NCBI GenBank assembly: GCA_050299555.1
Contig: JBNKWA010000019.1
Coordinates: 20,699 to 84,698, forward strand
DNA: 64,000 nt
DNA from: JBNKWA01 sp050299555
GTDB lineage: Bacteria > Pseudomonadota > Alphaproteobacteria > Rhodobacterales > Rhodobacteraceae
Reading direction: 5' to 3'
Part shown: piece by piece, positions 42,377 through 51,620 of the stretch
Position numbering within the stretch: the first letter of the stretch is position 1
Layout: every line of letters begins with the position of its first letter
The notes under the pieces: generated by a model
Told to the model about the DNA's origin: nothing
Database searches by the model: none
The model's input: the letters and a program-made list of their open reading frames with translations, nothing else
Program-made: the position numbers and the translations under genes

Positions 42377-43897
42377 ATGACCGAATCGACGCTCTTCATC
42401 GCCGGTGACGCGGACGCCCGTGCCATCGGAGCGCCCGGGCGACCCTGGATGAGCCACGGCGCCCTCAGGGATCAGTGCAATCGCGTGGCGGCGCAGCTTG
42501 CCGGGGCCGGACTGGCCGGCGCGCGCATCGCCATCGTGCTGCCCAACGGGCCGGAGATGGCAGCCGCCTTTGTTGCCGTCGCCGGCACGGCCACGGCCGC
42601 GCCGCTCAACCCCGGCTACAGGCGCGACGAGTTCGACTTCTACCTCGGTGACCTGGGGGCGAAAGCGATCATCCTGGCGGAGGGTAGCGACGGTCCAGCC
42701 CTGGCCGCCGCCGAAGCGCTGGGGCTCAGGGTGCTGCGGCTTGGCTTTGACGGTGCCGGACCCGCGGGGCAATTCCACCTGTCCGGTCTTCCGGATTCCG
42801 AAGCCGAGCCGCCGGCCGCCCGGCCGGAGGATGTGGCGCTGATCCTGCACACATCGGGTACCACCTCGCGGCCCAAGATCGTGCCGCTGACCCGGGCGAA
42901 CGTGCTGGCCTCGGCCCGCCATATCTCGGGCACGCTGGCGCTGACGCCCGAGGATGTCTGCCTCAATATCATGCCGCTTTTTCACATCCACGGCCTGATC
43001 GCTGCGGTCAGTGCCAGCCTGGCAGCCGGCGCGGCGATATCCTGCACGCCGGGTTTCGATGCGTTGCGGTTCTTCGGCTGGCTCGATGAGGTCCGGCCGA
43101 GCTGGTACACCGCCGTTCCCACCATGCACCAGGCGATCCTCGCCCGGGCGCCGCGTAACGCCGAGATCGTGGCCAGCGCGCGATTGCGGCTGATCCGCTC
43201 GTCTTCGGCGTCGCTGCCGCCGCAGGTGATGCAGGCGCTGGAGGAAACCTTTGGCGCGCCGGTCATCGAGAGCTATGGGATGACCGAAGCCTGCCACCAG
43301 ATGGCGTCCAATCCGCTGCCTCCGCAGCCGCGCAAGCCGGGCTCGGTCGGGATTGCGGCCGGTCCGGCGGTGGCCATTGCCGACGAGGTCGAGGCGCGGC
43401 TGCTTGACGATGGCTCGATTGGCGAAGTGGTGATTTCGGGCCCCAATGTGACCCCGGGCTATGAGATGAACGCCGAGGCGAACGCCAAGAGCTTTTTCGA
43501 GGCGGACGGCCGGCGCTGGTTTCGTACCGGTGACCAGGGGAAGCTGGATCGCGAGGGTTATCTGCACCTGACCGGGCGCTTGAAGGAAATCATCAACCGG
43601 GGCGGCGAGAAGGTGAGCCCGCTGGAGGTCGATTCCGCGTTGATGGACCATCCGGCCGTGGCCCAGGCCGTGACCTTTGCGCTGCCCCACGCCAAGCTGG
43701 GCGAGGAGGTGGCTGCGGCGGTGGTGCTGCGCGATGGCGCCGGCGCCGATGAGCGCGAACTCCGCGACTTCCTCGCCGTGCGGCTGGCCGACTTCAAGGT
43801 GCCGCGCCGGGTGGTGATCCTGCAGGAGATCCCCAAGGGCGCCACGGGAAAGCTGCAGCGGATCGGGCTGGCCGACAAGCTTGGTCTGACCGGCTGA
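42377..43897 (+). CDS. AMP-forming acyl-CoA ligase (Fat2/oxalyl-CoA synthetase-like)
   Basis: The 506-residue ANL-family ligase has the P-loop-like ILHTSGTTSRPKIVPLT (about 155-171), the YGMTEA motif, the hinge region FRTGDQGKLDREGYLHLTGRLKEIINRGGEKVSP and the C-terminal catalytic Lys in PKGATGKLQR. Overall it resembles yeast Pcs60/plant AAE3, which activate oxalate. Oxalate as substrate is inference, and other short acids are possible. An ATG three codons after a GTG gives the normal start. The gene is 10 bp from a ketopantoate-reductase-like gene. Confidence 0.88.
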   Translation: MTESTLFIAGDADARAIGAPGRPWMSHGALRDQCNRVAAQLAGAGLAGARIAIVLPNGPEMAAAFVAVAGTATAAPLNPGYRRDEFDFYLGDLGAKAIILAEGSDGPALAAAEALGLRVLRLGFDGAGPAGQFHLSGLPDSEAEPPAARPEDVALILHTSGTTSRPKIVPLTRANVLASARHISGTLALTPEDVCLNIMPLFHIHGLIAAVSASLAAGAAISCTPGFDALRFFGWLDEVRPSWYTAVPTMHQAILARAPRNAEIVASARLRLIRSSSASLPPQVMQALEETFGAPVIESYGMTEACHQMASNPLPPQPRKPGSVGIAAGPAVAIADEVEARLLDDGSIGEVVISGPNVTPGYEMNAEANAKSFFEADGRRWFRTGDQGKLDREGYLHLTGRLKEIINRGGEKVSPLEVDSALMDHPAVAQAVTFALPHAKLGEEVAAAVVLRDGAGADERELRDFLAVRLADFKVPRRVVILQEIPKGATGKLQRIGLADKLGLTG

Positions 43898-43907
43898 GGG
43901 AGACGTC

Positions 43908-44888
43908 ATGCGCATCTGCATCTTCGGGGCCGGCGCGATCGGCGGCTATGTCGGGGCCAAGCTGGCCGAGGCCGGGGCCGATGTCGCCCTGGTGGCCCGC
44001 GGGCCGCATCTGGCAGCCATGCAGGCGAACGGGTTGACCCTGATCGAAGGCGAGGCGCGGGCCACCCACAAGGTGCATGCCGCGGCGGACGCGGCCGAGC
44101 TGGGCCCGCAGGATTATGTCGTCGTCACGCTGAAGGCGCATTCGGTGCCGGCGGCGGTACCGGCCATCCTGCCGCTGATCGGCGAGGGCACCACGGTCGT
44201 GAGTGCCGTCAACGGGGTTCCCTGGTGGTATTTCTACAAGCACGGAGGGCCGCTCGACGGGACCCGGCTGCCGGTGGTCGACCCCGGCGAGGCGCAGTGG
44301 AACGGCATCGGCCCGGAGCGGGTGCTGGGCTGCGTGGTCTATCCGGCGGCCGAGGTGGTGGAGCCGGGCGTGGTGCGCCACATCGAGGGCAACCGGCTTT
44401 TGATCGGCGAGCCCGACGGCAGCCGCTCTCCCCGGGCCGAGGCGCTGGCCGGGGCGTTGCAGGCGGCGGGGCTGAAGTCGCCGGTGCGCACCCGCATCCG
44501 CGATGACATCTGGCTGAAGCTGTGGGGCAACCTGGCCTTCAATCCGATCTCGGCCCTGACCCATGCGACGCTGGAGGCGATCTGCGCCGATGGTGACGCC
44601 CGGGCCGTGGCGCGCGCAATGATGGTCGAGGCCGAGGCGATCGCCACCCGGCTGGGCATCAAGCTGCCCATCGACGTCGACCGGCGCATCGAGGGGACGG
44701 CGGCGGTCGGGGCGCATCGCACCTCGATGCTGCAGGACCTGGACGGTGGCCGGGCGATGGAGATCGACGCCATCGTCGCCGCGGTGCAGACGTTGGGGCG
44801 GCTGGTCGAGGTGCCAACGCCGGCCATCGACACGGTGTTGGCGCTGGTGCGGCTCAGGGCGCGGGTGGCGGGCCTCTATCCCGCCTGA
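43908..44888 (+). CDS. Ketopantoate reductase-family protein (2-dehydropantoate 2-reductase)
   Basis: The 326-residue product has an N-terminal NADPH Rossmann motif GAGAIGGYVGAKLAEAG (7-23) and the C-terminal domain with KLWGNLAFNPISALTHATLEAIC and ETxxMLQD-like HRTSMLQDLDGGRAMEIDAI. Family enzymes reduce 2-dehydropantoate for CoA synthesis. Because it is paired with an acyl-CoA ligase and not with panB/panC, it may reduce another 2-oxo acid. Convergent with glpD across 16 bp. Confidence 0.88.
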   Translation: MRICIFGAGAIGGYVGAKLAEAGADVALVARGPHLAAMQANGLTLIEGEARATHKVHAAADAAELGPQDYVVVTLKAHSVPAAVPAILPLIGEGTTVVSAVNGVPWWYFYKHGGPLDGTRLPVVDPGEAQWNGIGPERVLGCVVYPAAEVVEPGVVRHIEGNRLLIGEPDGSRSPRAEALAGALQAAGLKSPVRTRIRDDIWLKLWGNLAFNPISALTHATLEAICADGDARAVARAMMVEAEAIATRLGIKLPIDVDRRIEGTAAVGAHRTSMLQDLDGGRAMEIDAIVAAVQTLGRLVEVPTPAIDTVLALVRLRARVAGLYPA

Positions 44889-44904
44889 TCGCGGCGGCGC
44901 CGGT

Positions 44905-46548
44905 TTAGCCGGGCCGGGCTGCCGGATTGTCGGAGGCCGGGTTGTCAGCGGCCGGTTGCTGGGCTGCGCCACGACGGGCCGCCATGTAGGCGTCGAGCCG
45001 ATCGGCGGCCGTCTTGTCCAGCCGCAGGCCGAGCTTGGTTCGGCGCCACAGAACGTCGGCCGCCGTCGTCGCCCATTCCTTGTCCATCAGCCAGTCGACC
45101 TCGGTGGCGTAAAGCGTGGCCCCGAAATCTTCGCCGAGGGCGGCAAGATCGCCGGCCTCGCCCAGCATCAGCCGGGCATCGGTGCCGTAGGTGCGCACGA
45201 GGCGCCGGGCGAAGCTGTCGCCCAGGAAGGGGTAGGCGGCCTGCAGTTCGCGGTTCAGCGCGTCGACGCCGTCGACCGGAAAGTCGCCGCCCGGCAGCGG
45301 CGCCCTGGCGGTCCAGGGGTCCCGAGCCTCGGGGAAGAAGTTCCCGAGCTTGGCCAGCGCCGATTCCGCCAGCCGCCGGTAGGTGGTGATCTTGCCGCCG
45401 AACACGTTCAGCATCGGCGCCTCGCCCTTTGGAGCGTCCAGCGACAGCACATAGTCGCGGGTCGCCGCCGTGGCCGACTTGGCGCCGTCGTCATAGAGCG
45501 GCCGCACGCCGGAATAGGTCCAGACCACGTCGTCGGGGGTCACCGGCCTGGCCAGGTACTCGCTGGCGAAGGCGCAGAGGTAGTCCACCTCTTCGGGCGT
45601 GCACGAGGCCGAGCCGGGCGGTCCTTCATGGTCCTTGTCGGTGGTGCCGATCAGGGTGAAATCGCCCTCGTAGGGGATGGCGAAGATGATGCGGCCGTCG
45701 CGCCCCTGGAAGAAGTAGCAGCGGTCGTGGTCGAACAGCCTGCGGGTGACGATGTGGCTGCCACGCACCAGGCGAACGTGCTCGGACGAGTTGATCCGCG
45801 CGACGTTGCGCACCACGTCCTCGACCCAGGGCCCGCCGGCGTTGACCAGTGCCCGGGCCCGCACGGTGCGTTCGGCACCGCCCTCCGGGCGCAGGGTGAC
45901 CAGCCACTCGCTGCCCTGGCGGCTGGCCGAGATCACCCCGGTGCGGGTCAGCACCGTCGCCCCGCGGGCGGCCGCGTCGCGGGCGTTGAGCGCCACCAGC
46001 CGCGAATCCTGTACCCAGCAGTCGGAATATTCGAAGGCCTTGCTCAACCCCGGTTTCAGCGGCGCACCGGCCGGATCGGTGGCGAGGTCGAGGGTGCGCG
46101 TGCCGGGAAGGATCTGCCGCTGCCCCAGCGTGTCGTAGATCAGCAGGCCGAGGCGGATCAGCCAGGCCGGGCGACGCCCCTTGAGCCACGGCATGAACAA
46201 CGACAGCAGCCGCGACGTGGGCGTCTCGGCCTCGAAGCGCATGGCATCGTGATAGGGCAGAACGAAGCGCATGGGCCAGGCGATGTGCGGCATGGCCCGA
46301 AGCAGCGTCTCGCGCTCGATCAGGGCCTCGCGCACCAGGCGGAACTCGAAATATTCGAGATAGCGCAGCCCGCCGTGAAAGAGCTTTGTCGAGGCGCTGG
46401 AGGTCGCCTGCGCCAGGTCGCCCTGCTCGGCAAGCAGCACCGACAAGCCGCGCCCGGCGGCGTCGCGGGCGATGCCACAGCCGTTGATGCCGCCACCGAC
46501 GACCAGCAGGTCATAGAGCGGCATCGCGGAGGCCTGGCTCTCAGTCAT
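44905..46548 (-). CDS. glpD: Aerobic glycerol-3-phosphate dehydrogenase
   Basis: GlpD is the membrane-associated flavoprotein that oxidises sn-glycerol 3-phosphate and feeds electrons to ubiquinone. The 547-residue product starts with the FAD-binding YDLLVVGGGINGCGIARDAAGRG (about 11-33) and carries SSASTKLFHGGLRYLEYFEFRLVREAL and VFGGKITTYRRLAESAL. The start is confirmed by a strong GGGGAGGATCA ribosome-binding site next to ATG 46548. No glpK, glpF or glpR lies nearby. The last about 25 residues are Ala/Asp/Pro-rich and not conserved in the family. Confidence 0.95.
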   Translation of the reverse strand: MTESQASAMPLYDLLVVGGGINGCGIARDAAGRGLSVLLAEQGDLAQATSSASTKLFHGGLRYLEYFEFRLVREALIERETLLRAMPHIAWPMRFVLPYHDAMRFEAETPTSRLLSLFMPWLKGRRPAWLIRLGLLIYDTLGQRQILPGTRTLDLATDPAGAPLKPGLSKAFEYSDCWVQDSRLVALNARDAAARGATVLTRTGVISASRQGSEWLVTLRPEGGAERTVRARALVNAGGPWVEDVVRNVARINSSEHVRLVRGSHIVTRRLFDHDRCYFFQGRDGRIIFAIPYEGDFTLIGTTDKDHEGPPGSASCTPEEVDYLCAFASEYLARPVTPDDVVWTYSGVRPLYDDGAKSATAATRDYVLSLDAPKGEAPMLNVFGGKITTYRRLAESALAKLGNFFPEARDPWTARAPLPGGDFPVDGVDALNRELQAAYPFLGDSFARRLVRTYGTDARLMLGEAGDLAALGEDFGATLYATEVDWLMDKEWATTAADVLWRRTKLGLRLDKTAADRLDAYMAARRGAAQQPAADNPASDNPAARPG

Positions 46549-46824
46549 TGATCCTCCCCGCGGCCATTGGCGGCAGCCGCCTGCATTTCGAATTACTTTC
46601 ACGATGCAGCGATACGAAAGGCAAGTGAAAATTGCCGAGAAGGAGCAACAAGTGGCGCTCCATGCTGTAAAACGCCTCCGGATGGCGGCTTCCGATCCTC
46701 GGCCCGAATGCCGCCTGCGCTTGCGTCAGCCCGATACGGGCGGCCTTGCCGGGGCGTGGCCATGCCGGTTGCGATCCCTGCATTCCGTTGGCCGAATCGC
46801 CACGCACCTGCTAGGTATAGTGCC
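46549..46824. promoter_or_regulatory. glpD/mutL divergent promoter region
   Basis: This 276-bp gap is less GC-rich near glpD. TTTCG (46586-46590) and CGAAA (46615-46619), and TTTCAC (46597-46602) and GTGAAA (46625-46630), form two overlapping spaced dyads. They could bind a DeoR-type GlpR-like regulator. This is suggested only by location and symmetry. Confidence 0.35.
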
Positions 46825-48678
46825 ATGAACGTCCTGTCCCCCAACATAAGCGCCGACGGCCGCCGCCCCATTCGTTTGCTGGATGAAGCGGCCGCCAACC
46901 GTATCGCCGCCGGCGAGGTGGTGGAGCGCCCGGCGTCGGCGGTCAGGGAGCTGGTGGAGAACGCACTGGATGCCGGCGCGCGGCGCATCGACGTGACCAT
47001 CGCCGATGGCGGCAAGACCCTTATCCGTGTCAGCGATGACGGGCACGGCATTCCGGAGGGCGAACTGGAACTGGCGCTGACCCGGCACGCCACCTCCAAG
47101 ATCGACGGCGGCGACCTGGTGCATATCGAGAGCTTCGGTTTTCGCGGCGAGGCACTGCCGTCGCTCGGCGCCGTGGGCCGGCTGCAACTGACCTCGCGTG
47201 CGGCCGGGGCGGCGATGGCGGCCACGATCACCTGCGACGGCGGCGCCCTGTCGCCGCTGCGGCCGGCAGCGCTGGCAGGCGGCACGGTGGTGGAGCTGAA
47301 GGGGCTGTTCCGGGCCACGCCGGCGCGGCTGAAGTTCCTGCGCAGCGAGCGGGCCGAGACCCAGGCGGTGACGGACGTGCTGCGCCGGCTGGCCATGGCC
47401 GCGCCAGGCAGTGCCTTCACCCTGCGCGATGTGACCGGCGGCGGCGAGGGGCGGCTGCTCTTCCGTGCCGATGCGTGCGCGGGCGAGCTGTTTGCCGCGC
47501 TGTCGCGGCGGCTTTCGGCGATCCTGGGCGCGGACTTTACCCAGAACGCGCTGCCGCTGGACGCCGAGCGGGAGGGCGTGCGCCTGACCGGCTTCGCGGC
47601 GCTGCCCACCTATAGCCGCGGTGCCGCCGTGCAGCAGTTCGCCTTCGTCAACGGCCGGCCGGTGAAGGACCGGCTGATCCTCGGTGCCCTGCGCGCAGCC
47701 TATGGCGACCTGCTGCCGCGCGACCGCCACCCCGCGGCGGTGCTGTTCGTCGACTGCCCGGCCGAGGCGGTGGACGTCAACGTGCATCCGGCCAAGGCCG
47801 AGGTCCGGTTCCGCGATCCCGGCACGGTGCGGGGGCTGATCGTCTCGGGCCTGCGCCATGCCCTGGCCGAAGCCGGGCACCGCACCGCCGGCACCCTGAC
47901 CGGTGCCATGCTGGGGCGGATGCAGCCCCAGGGCGGCGCCGCGCCCGGCCGGCCCCTGCCGCCGGCCCGTCCGAACGCGGATGCCCTGTGGGCGGCGACC
48001 GAGGCGCAGGCGCCTTTCGCGGGTCTTGCCGAGGCAGCGGCGGGCTGGTCCGCGGCGCGGGCCGACGCGCCGCCTGCGACCGACGAGCCGGACGCGGCGG
48101 ACCTGCCGCTCGGCGTCGCGCGGGCGCAGCTGCACGAGACCTACATCCTTGCCCAGACCGCCACCGGCATGGTCATTGTCGATGCCCATGCGGCGCATGA
48201 GCGGCTGACCTACGAGAAACTGAAGGCACGGCTTGCCGGCAGCGGCGTTGCCCGGCAGGCGCTGCTGATCCCCGAGATCGTGAGCCTGCCCGAGGACGAC
48301 ATCGCCCGGCTGCTGGAGGCGGCGGCGGAGCTGATGCGGGCCGGGCTGGTGATCGAGGCCTTCGGGCCCGGTGCCGTGGCCGTGCAGGAGGTGCCGGCGC
48401 TGCTGGGCCAGCCCGACGCGGCGGCGCTGTTGCGGGACATCGCCGACGCCCTCGCCGACGGCGCCGACTCGCCGCTGGAAGCCCGGCTCGACGCGGTGCT
48501 CAGCCGCATGGCCTGCCACGGTTCGGTCCGCGCCGGGCGGCGCATGAGCGGCGACGAGATGAACGCGCTTCTGCGCGAGATGGAGGCGACGCCCCATTCC
48601 GGCCAGTGCAACCATGGCCGGCCGACCTGGATCGCGCTGGCGCTCTCCGACATCGAAAAGCTGTTCGGCCGGGCATGA
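46825..48678 (+). CDS. mutL: DNA mismatch repair protein MutL
   Basis: The 617-residue product has the N-terminal GHKL ATPase (LLDEAAANRIAAGEVVERPASAVRELVENALDAGA; DDGHGI; GFRGEALPSLGAV) and a C-terminal dimerisation domain, with a Pro/Ala-rich linker between (about 360-430). The segment DAHAAHERLTYE (about 452-464) fits the metal-binding endonuclease motif DQHA(x2)E(x4)E with one change, and ACHGSVRAGRR and CNHGRPT match the other endonuclease motifs. It is therefore probably a nicking MutL. The stop overlaps rmuC (ATGA). Confidence 0.95.
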   Translation: MNVLSPNISADGRRPIRLLDEAAANRIAAGEVVERPASAVRELVENALDAGARRIDVTIADGGKTLIRVSDDGHGIPEGELELALTRHATSKIDGGDLVHIESFGFRGEALPSLGAVGRLQLTSRAAGAAMAATITCDGGALSPLRPAALAGGTVVELKGLFRATPARLKFLRSERAETQAVTDVLRRLAMAAPGSAFTLRDVTGGGEGRLLFRADACAGELFAALSRRLSAILGADFTQNALPLDAEREGVRLTGFAALPTYSRGAAVQQFAFVNGRPVKDRLILGALRAAYGDLLPRDRHPAAVLFVDCPAEAVDVNVHPAKAEVRFRDPGTVRGLIVSGLRHALAEAGHRTAGTLTGAMLGRMQPQGGAAPGRPLPPARPNADALWAATEAQAPFAGLAEAAAGWSAARADAPPATDEPDAADLPLGVARAQLHETYILAQTATGMVIVDAHAAHERLTYEKLKARLAGSGVARQALLIPEIVSLPEDDIARLLEAAAELMRAGLVIEAFGPGAVAVQEVPALLGQPDAAALLRDIADALADGADSPLEARLDAVLSRMACHGSVRAGRRMSGDEMNALLREMEATPHSGQCNHGRPTWIALALSDIEKLFGRA

Positions 48679-49859
48679 TCGCGATTGGCGGCATCGAGAT
48701 CGACCCGAACGATCCTCTGGTCCTTGCCGTGGCGGCGGGCGCGGTGCTGGTGGCGCTGTTCTTTGTCATCCTGATCCTGGCGCTGCGCGCCGCCAGCCGC
48801 TCGGCCCGCGCCGCCGAGCCGCTGCAGCGGCACCTGATGGCGCTGGGCGACACCGTGCGGCACCTCGGCGACGGCCAGCAGCAGCTTGCCGGCGGCCTGA
48901 ACCAGGTCTCGCAGGCGCAGGTCACGGCGCAGACCCGGCTGATGCAGACGGTGGAGGAGCGGCTGTCGGAGGTGCAGCGGCACATGGCCGAGAGCCTGAC
49001 CGGGTCCTCGACCCGCACCGCCCGCAGCCTGGGCGAGCTGCAGGAGCGGCTGGCGGCCATCGACAAGGCCCAGACCAATATCGAGAAGCTGTCGGGCGAT
49101 GTCCTGAGCCTGCAGGACATCCTGTCGAACAAGCAGACCCGCGGCGCCTTCGGCGAGATCCAGCTGCGCGACATCGTCACCAAGGCGCTGCCGGCGGACA
49201 GCTATTCCTTCCAGGCGACGCTGTCGAACGGCAAGCGGGCGGACTGCCTGATCCACCTGCCCAACCCGCCGGGGCCGATCGTGGTCGATTCGAAGTTCCC
49301 GCTGGAGGCCTACGAGGCGCTGAGGGCGGCCGGCGACGAGCGGGCGCTGGCCGAGGCCCGGCGGCAGATGCGGACCAGCGTCCGCCACCACATCCAGGCC
49401 ATTGCCGAGCGCTACCTGATCGAGGGCGAGACGGCGGACGGGGCGCTGATGTTCCTGCCCTCGGAGGCGGTCTATGCCGAGCTGCACGCCAACTTTCCCG
49501 ACCTGGTCCGCGAGGGGTTCGCGGCCAAGGTCTGGATCGTCTCGCCCACCACCTGCATGGCGACGTTGAACACCATGCGGGCGATCCTGAAGGATGCCCG
49601 GATGCGCGAGCAGGCCGGCGCCATCCGCCGCGAACTGGCGCTGCTGCACGGCGACGTCACCCGGCTGCAGGACCGGGTCGGCAATCTCGACCGGCATTTC
49701 GGCCAGGCGGCGCGGGACATCGAGGAGATCAAGATCTCGGCTGCCAAGGCCGGCGGACGGGCCCGGCGGCTGGACGATTTCGACTTCGACGGGCCGGCGG
49801 AGGAGGTCGAGACCGTGGCCGTGGCGCCGGGTCAGGCGCGGCTGGACGCCGCCGAATAG
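48675..49859 (+). CDS. rmuC: DNA recombination protein RmuC
   Basis: The 394-residue product has one N-terminal membrane helix (about 15-38), a coiled coil (about 55-150) and the PD-(D/E)XK-like RmuC domain (ILSNKQTRGAFGEIQLRDIVTKALP; PPGPIVVDSKFPLEAYEAL). RmuC limits DNA rearrangement at inverted repeats in E. coli, which is of interest given the long inverted repeats just downstream. It is co-translated with mutL and ends 14 bp before the third repeat array. Confidence 0.93.
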   Translation: MIAIGGIEIDPNDPLVLAVAAGAVLVALFFVILILALRAASRSARAAEPLQRHLMALGDTVRHLGDGQQQLAGGLNQVSQAQVTAQTRLMQTVEERLSEVQRHMAESLTGSSTRTARSLGELQERLAAIDKAQTNIEKLSGDVLSLQDILSNKQTRGAFGEIQLRDIVTKALPADSYSFQATLSNGKRADCLIHLPNPPGPIVVDSKFPLEAYEALRAAGDERALAEARRQMRTSVRHHIQAIAERYLIEGETADGALMFLPSEAVYAELHANFPDLVREGFAAKVWIVSPTTCMATLNTMRAILKDARMREQAGAIRRELALLHGDVTRLQDRVGNLDRHFGQAARDIEEIKISAAKAGGRARRLDDFDFDGPAEEVETVAVAPGQARLDAAE

Positions 49860-49983
49860 GCGGCAGCAGGCGCGTCCCCATGGGGACGGGGGGTCAAGGC
49901 GTTGGTTTCGCTCGCGAACCCGTGGGGACGGTCCCGGGGACGCCCGCATCCTGTAACGGGATCGGGCCCTGGGCTGCATGCTG

Positions 49984-50037
49984 GGCGCGCGCCCGGGCCG
50001 CTCCCCGCCCACCCACCCTCGCGCCCCGGGCGCGCCT
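49984..50037 (-). repeat. Type B stem-loop with G-quadruplex loop
   Basis: CGCGCCCGGG (49988-49997) pairs perfectly with CCCGGGCGCG (50025-50034), with three further inner pairs beyond one mismatch. The loop 50002-50020 is identical to that at 26722-26740 although the stems differ. Confidence 0.83.
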
Positions 50038-50283
50038 GGCGCCGCGCTGCGTCGACGCTGGCGTCCCCATGGGGACGGGTGGTCAAGTAATTGATTCTTA
50101 TGGATTAAAGTGTCGACGCTGGTGGGGACGCCCCTGTGGCTTGCCACGTCCTGCGCCGGGGAGCACGCGCCGCCGGTTCCTGCACACCCCCGGCCGGCGC
50201 TGATGTGGGCGCCGGCGAGGGATGCCCGAAGGCCCCGTCACGGGGCAAGGCCCGGCGGCGCTTTCGGCGGCCCGGGAGCACCG

Positions 50284-50349
50284 CGATCGCGCCCGGGGCG
50301 CCAGGGTGGAGGCGAGCGTGGGCGGGCAGCGAGCGTCCGGGCCCGATCG
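50284..50349 (+). repeat. Type B palindrome, degenerate G-tracts
   Basis: CGATCG and GCCCGG (50284-50296) pair with CCGGGC and CGATCG (50337-50349), one C:C mismatch. The loop keeps GGGTGG, GTGGGCGGGC but the four-tract run is broken. G-rich strand is +. It ends 35 bp beyond the 3' end of the aldo/keto reductase gene. Confidence 0.65.
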
Positions 50350-50384
50350 GGTTCGCCGCCCCCGGCGCAGGGTCGGTTCGGCCG

Positions 50385-51440
50385 TCAGTCCCCGGCCTCC
50401 ATATGGCCCGCGTGCAGCACCATGTCGGCCTCGCCCAGCCGGTCGGTGGCGGTGAACGACTGGTGCCAGTAGGGATAGGGCAGCGGCCGCCGGCTGGCGG
50501 CGTCGAGCCGGGCGACATCCTCTGCCGTCAGCACCAGGCTTGCCGCCTTGAGGTTGTCGGCGAACTGGGCATCGGTGCGCCCGCCGACGATCACCGAACT
50601 GACCGCCTTGCGCTGCAACAGCCAGGCCAGCGAGACCACCGCCCCCGAGACACCGCGCTCGGCCGCGACCGCGTTGATCACGTCGATGATGTCGTAAAGC
50701 CGCTCGGGGTCGGGCACCGGCGGCTCGCGGAAGCCGCGCACGTGGCGGCCGTCGGTGGGCTGGCTGCTCCGGGTGTACTTGCCCGACAGCCAGCCGCCGG
50801 CCAGCGGGCTCCACACCAGGATGCCGAGCCCCTGGTCCACGGAAATCGGCTGCAGCTCGTATTCGGCCTCGCGCGAGTAGAGCGTGTAGTGGATCTGCTG
50901 GGCGACGAAGCGCTGGTAGTTGCGGCTGTCGGCGACCGCCAGCGCCTTCATCAGGTGCCAGCCGGAATAGTTGGAGCAGCCGATGTAGCGGACCTTGCCC
51001 TGCCGGACCAGGGTGTCGAGCGCCTCCATGGTCTCCTCCAGCGGGGTCATGCCGTCCCACTGGTGCACCTGGTAGAGGTCGATCACGTCGGTCTTCATCC
51101 GCTTCAGGCTGCCCTCGCACTGGGTGATGATGTGGTGGCGCGACAGGCCGCGATCGTTGGGGCCGTCGCCGAAGGGAAACCGGACCTTGGTGGCGATCAG
51201 CAGGCGCTGGCGGCGGCCGCCCTGGCCGAGAACCTCGCCGACGATCTCTTCGGAGACGCCGTTGTTGTAGACATCCGCGGTGTCGATGAGGTTGATGCCG
51301 GCGTCCAGGCACAGGTCCACCTGCCGGGCGGCGCCGGCGACATCGGTATCGCCCCAGAGCCCGTCGCCGCCGAAGGTGACGGTGCCGATGCCGAGGACCG
51401 ACACCCGGAGCCCCGAGCGGCCGAGATAGCGGTATTGCAT
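50385..51440 (-). CDS. Aldo/keto reductase
   Basis: The 351-residue TIM-barrel oxidoreductase has the catalytic tetrad Asp53, Tyr58 (IDTADVYNNGVSE), Lys85 (LIATKVRFPFG) and His126 (LYQVHQWDG). It belongs to the YajO/YghZ-like branch of NADPH-dependent AKRs. Substrate unknown. Convergent with rmuC across repeat array 3 and divergent from the DUF3422 gene. Confidence 0.92.
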   Translation of the reverse strand: MQYRYLGRSGLRVSVLGIGTVTFGGDGLWGDTDVAGAARQVDLCLDAGINLIDTADVYNNGVSEEIVGEVLGQGGRRQRLLIATKVRFPFGDGPNDRGLSRHHIITQCEGSLKRMKTDVIDLYQVHQWDGMTPLEETMEALDTLVRQGKVRYIGCSNYSGWHLMKALAVADSRNYQRFVAQQIHYTLYSREAEYELQPISVDQGLGILVWSPLAGGWLSGKYTRSSQPTDGRHVRGFREPPVPDPERLYDIIDVINAVAAERGVSGAVVSLAWLLQRKAVSSVIVGGRTDAQFADNLKAASLVLTAEDVARLDAASRRPLPYPYWHQSFTATDRLGEADMVLHAGHMEAGD

Positions 51441-51620
51441 TGTCCTTCCTCCCGTGGAGCGGAACCGGTTTGACCGGAACCCGTTTTTCGACCGTTCCAG
51501 CCTGGTCCGGTCCCAGGGCTCAAGGGCTACTCCGCGGCGGCGGCCGGGTCAAAGCCGGTGTGCGGACAAGGGATGGCCGCGTGCCCGCCCGCCTGCCTGC
51601 CTGCCTTGTGCCCGCTCGTC

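Larger units (their letters stand above)
49874..50349. repeat. Composite repeat array, locus 3
   Basis: The 525-bp convergent gap between rmuC and the aldo/keto reductase gene holds type A units at 49874-49941 and 50063-50129 and type B palindromes at 49984-50037 and 50284-50349. The second type A unit is the AT-rich form (attaaagtgtcgacgctggtgg) corresponding to 1377-1443 and 26864-26930. Between 50130 and 50283 nothing recognisable is seen. Confidence 0.85.

Noticed and set aside
46567..46824. N-terminal extension of MutL by 86 codons
   Set aside because: The extension is not MutL-like and the ATG at 46825 gives the canonical N-terminus.
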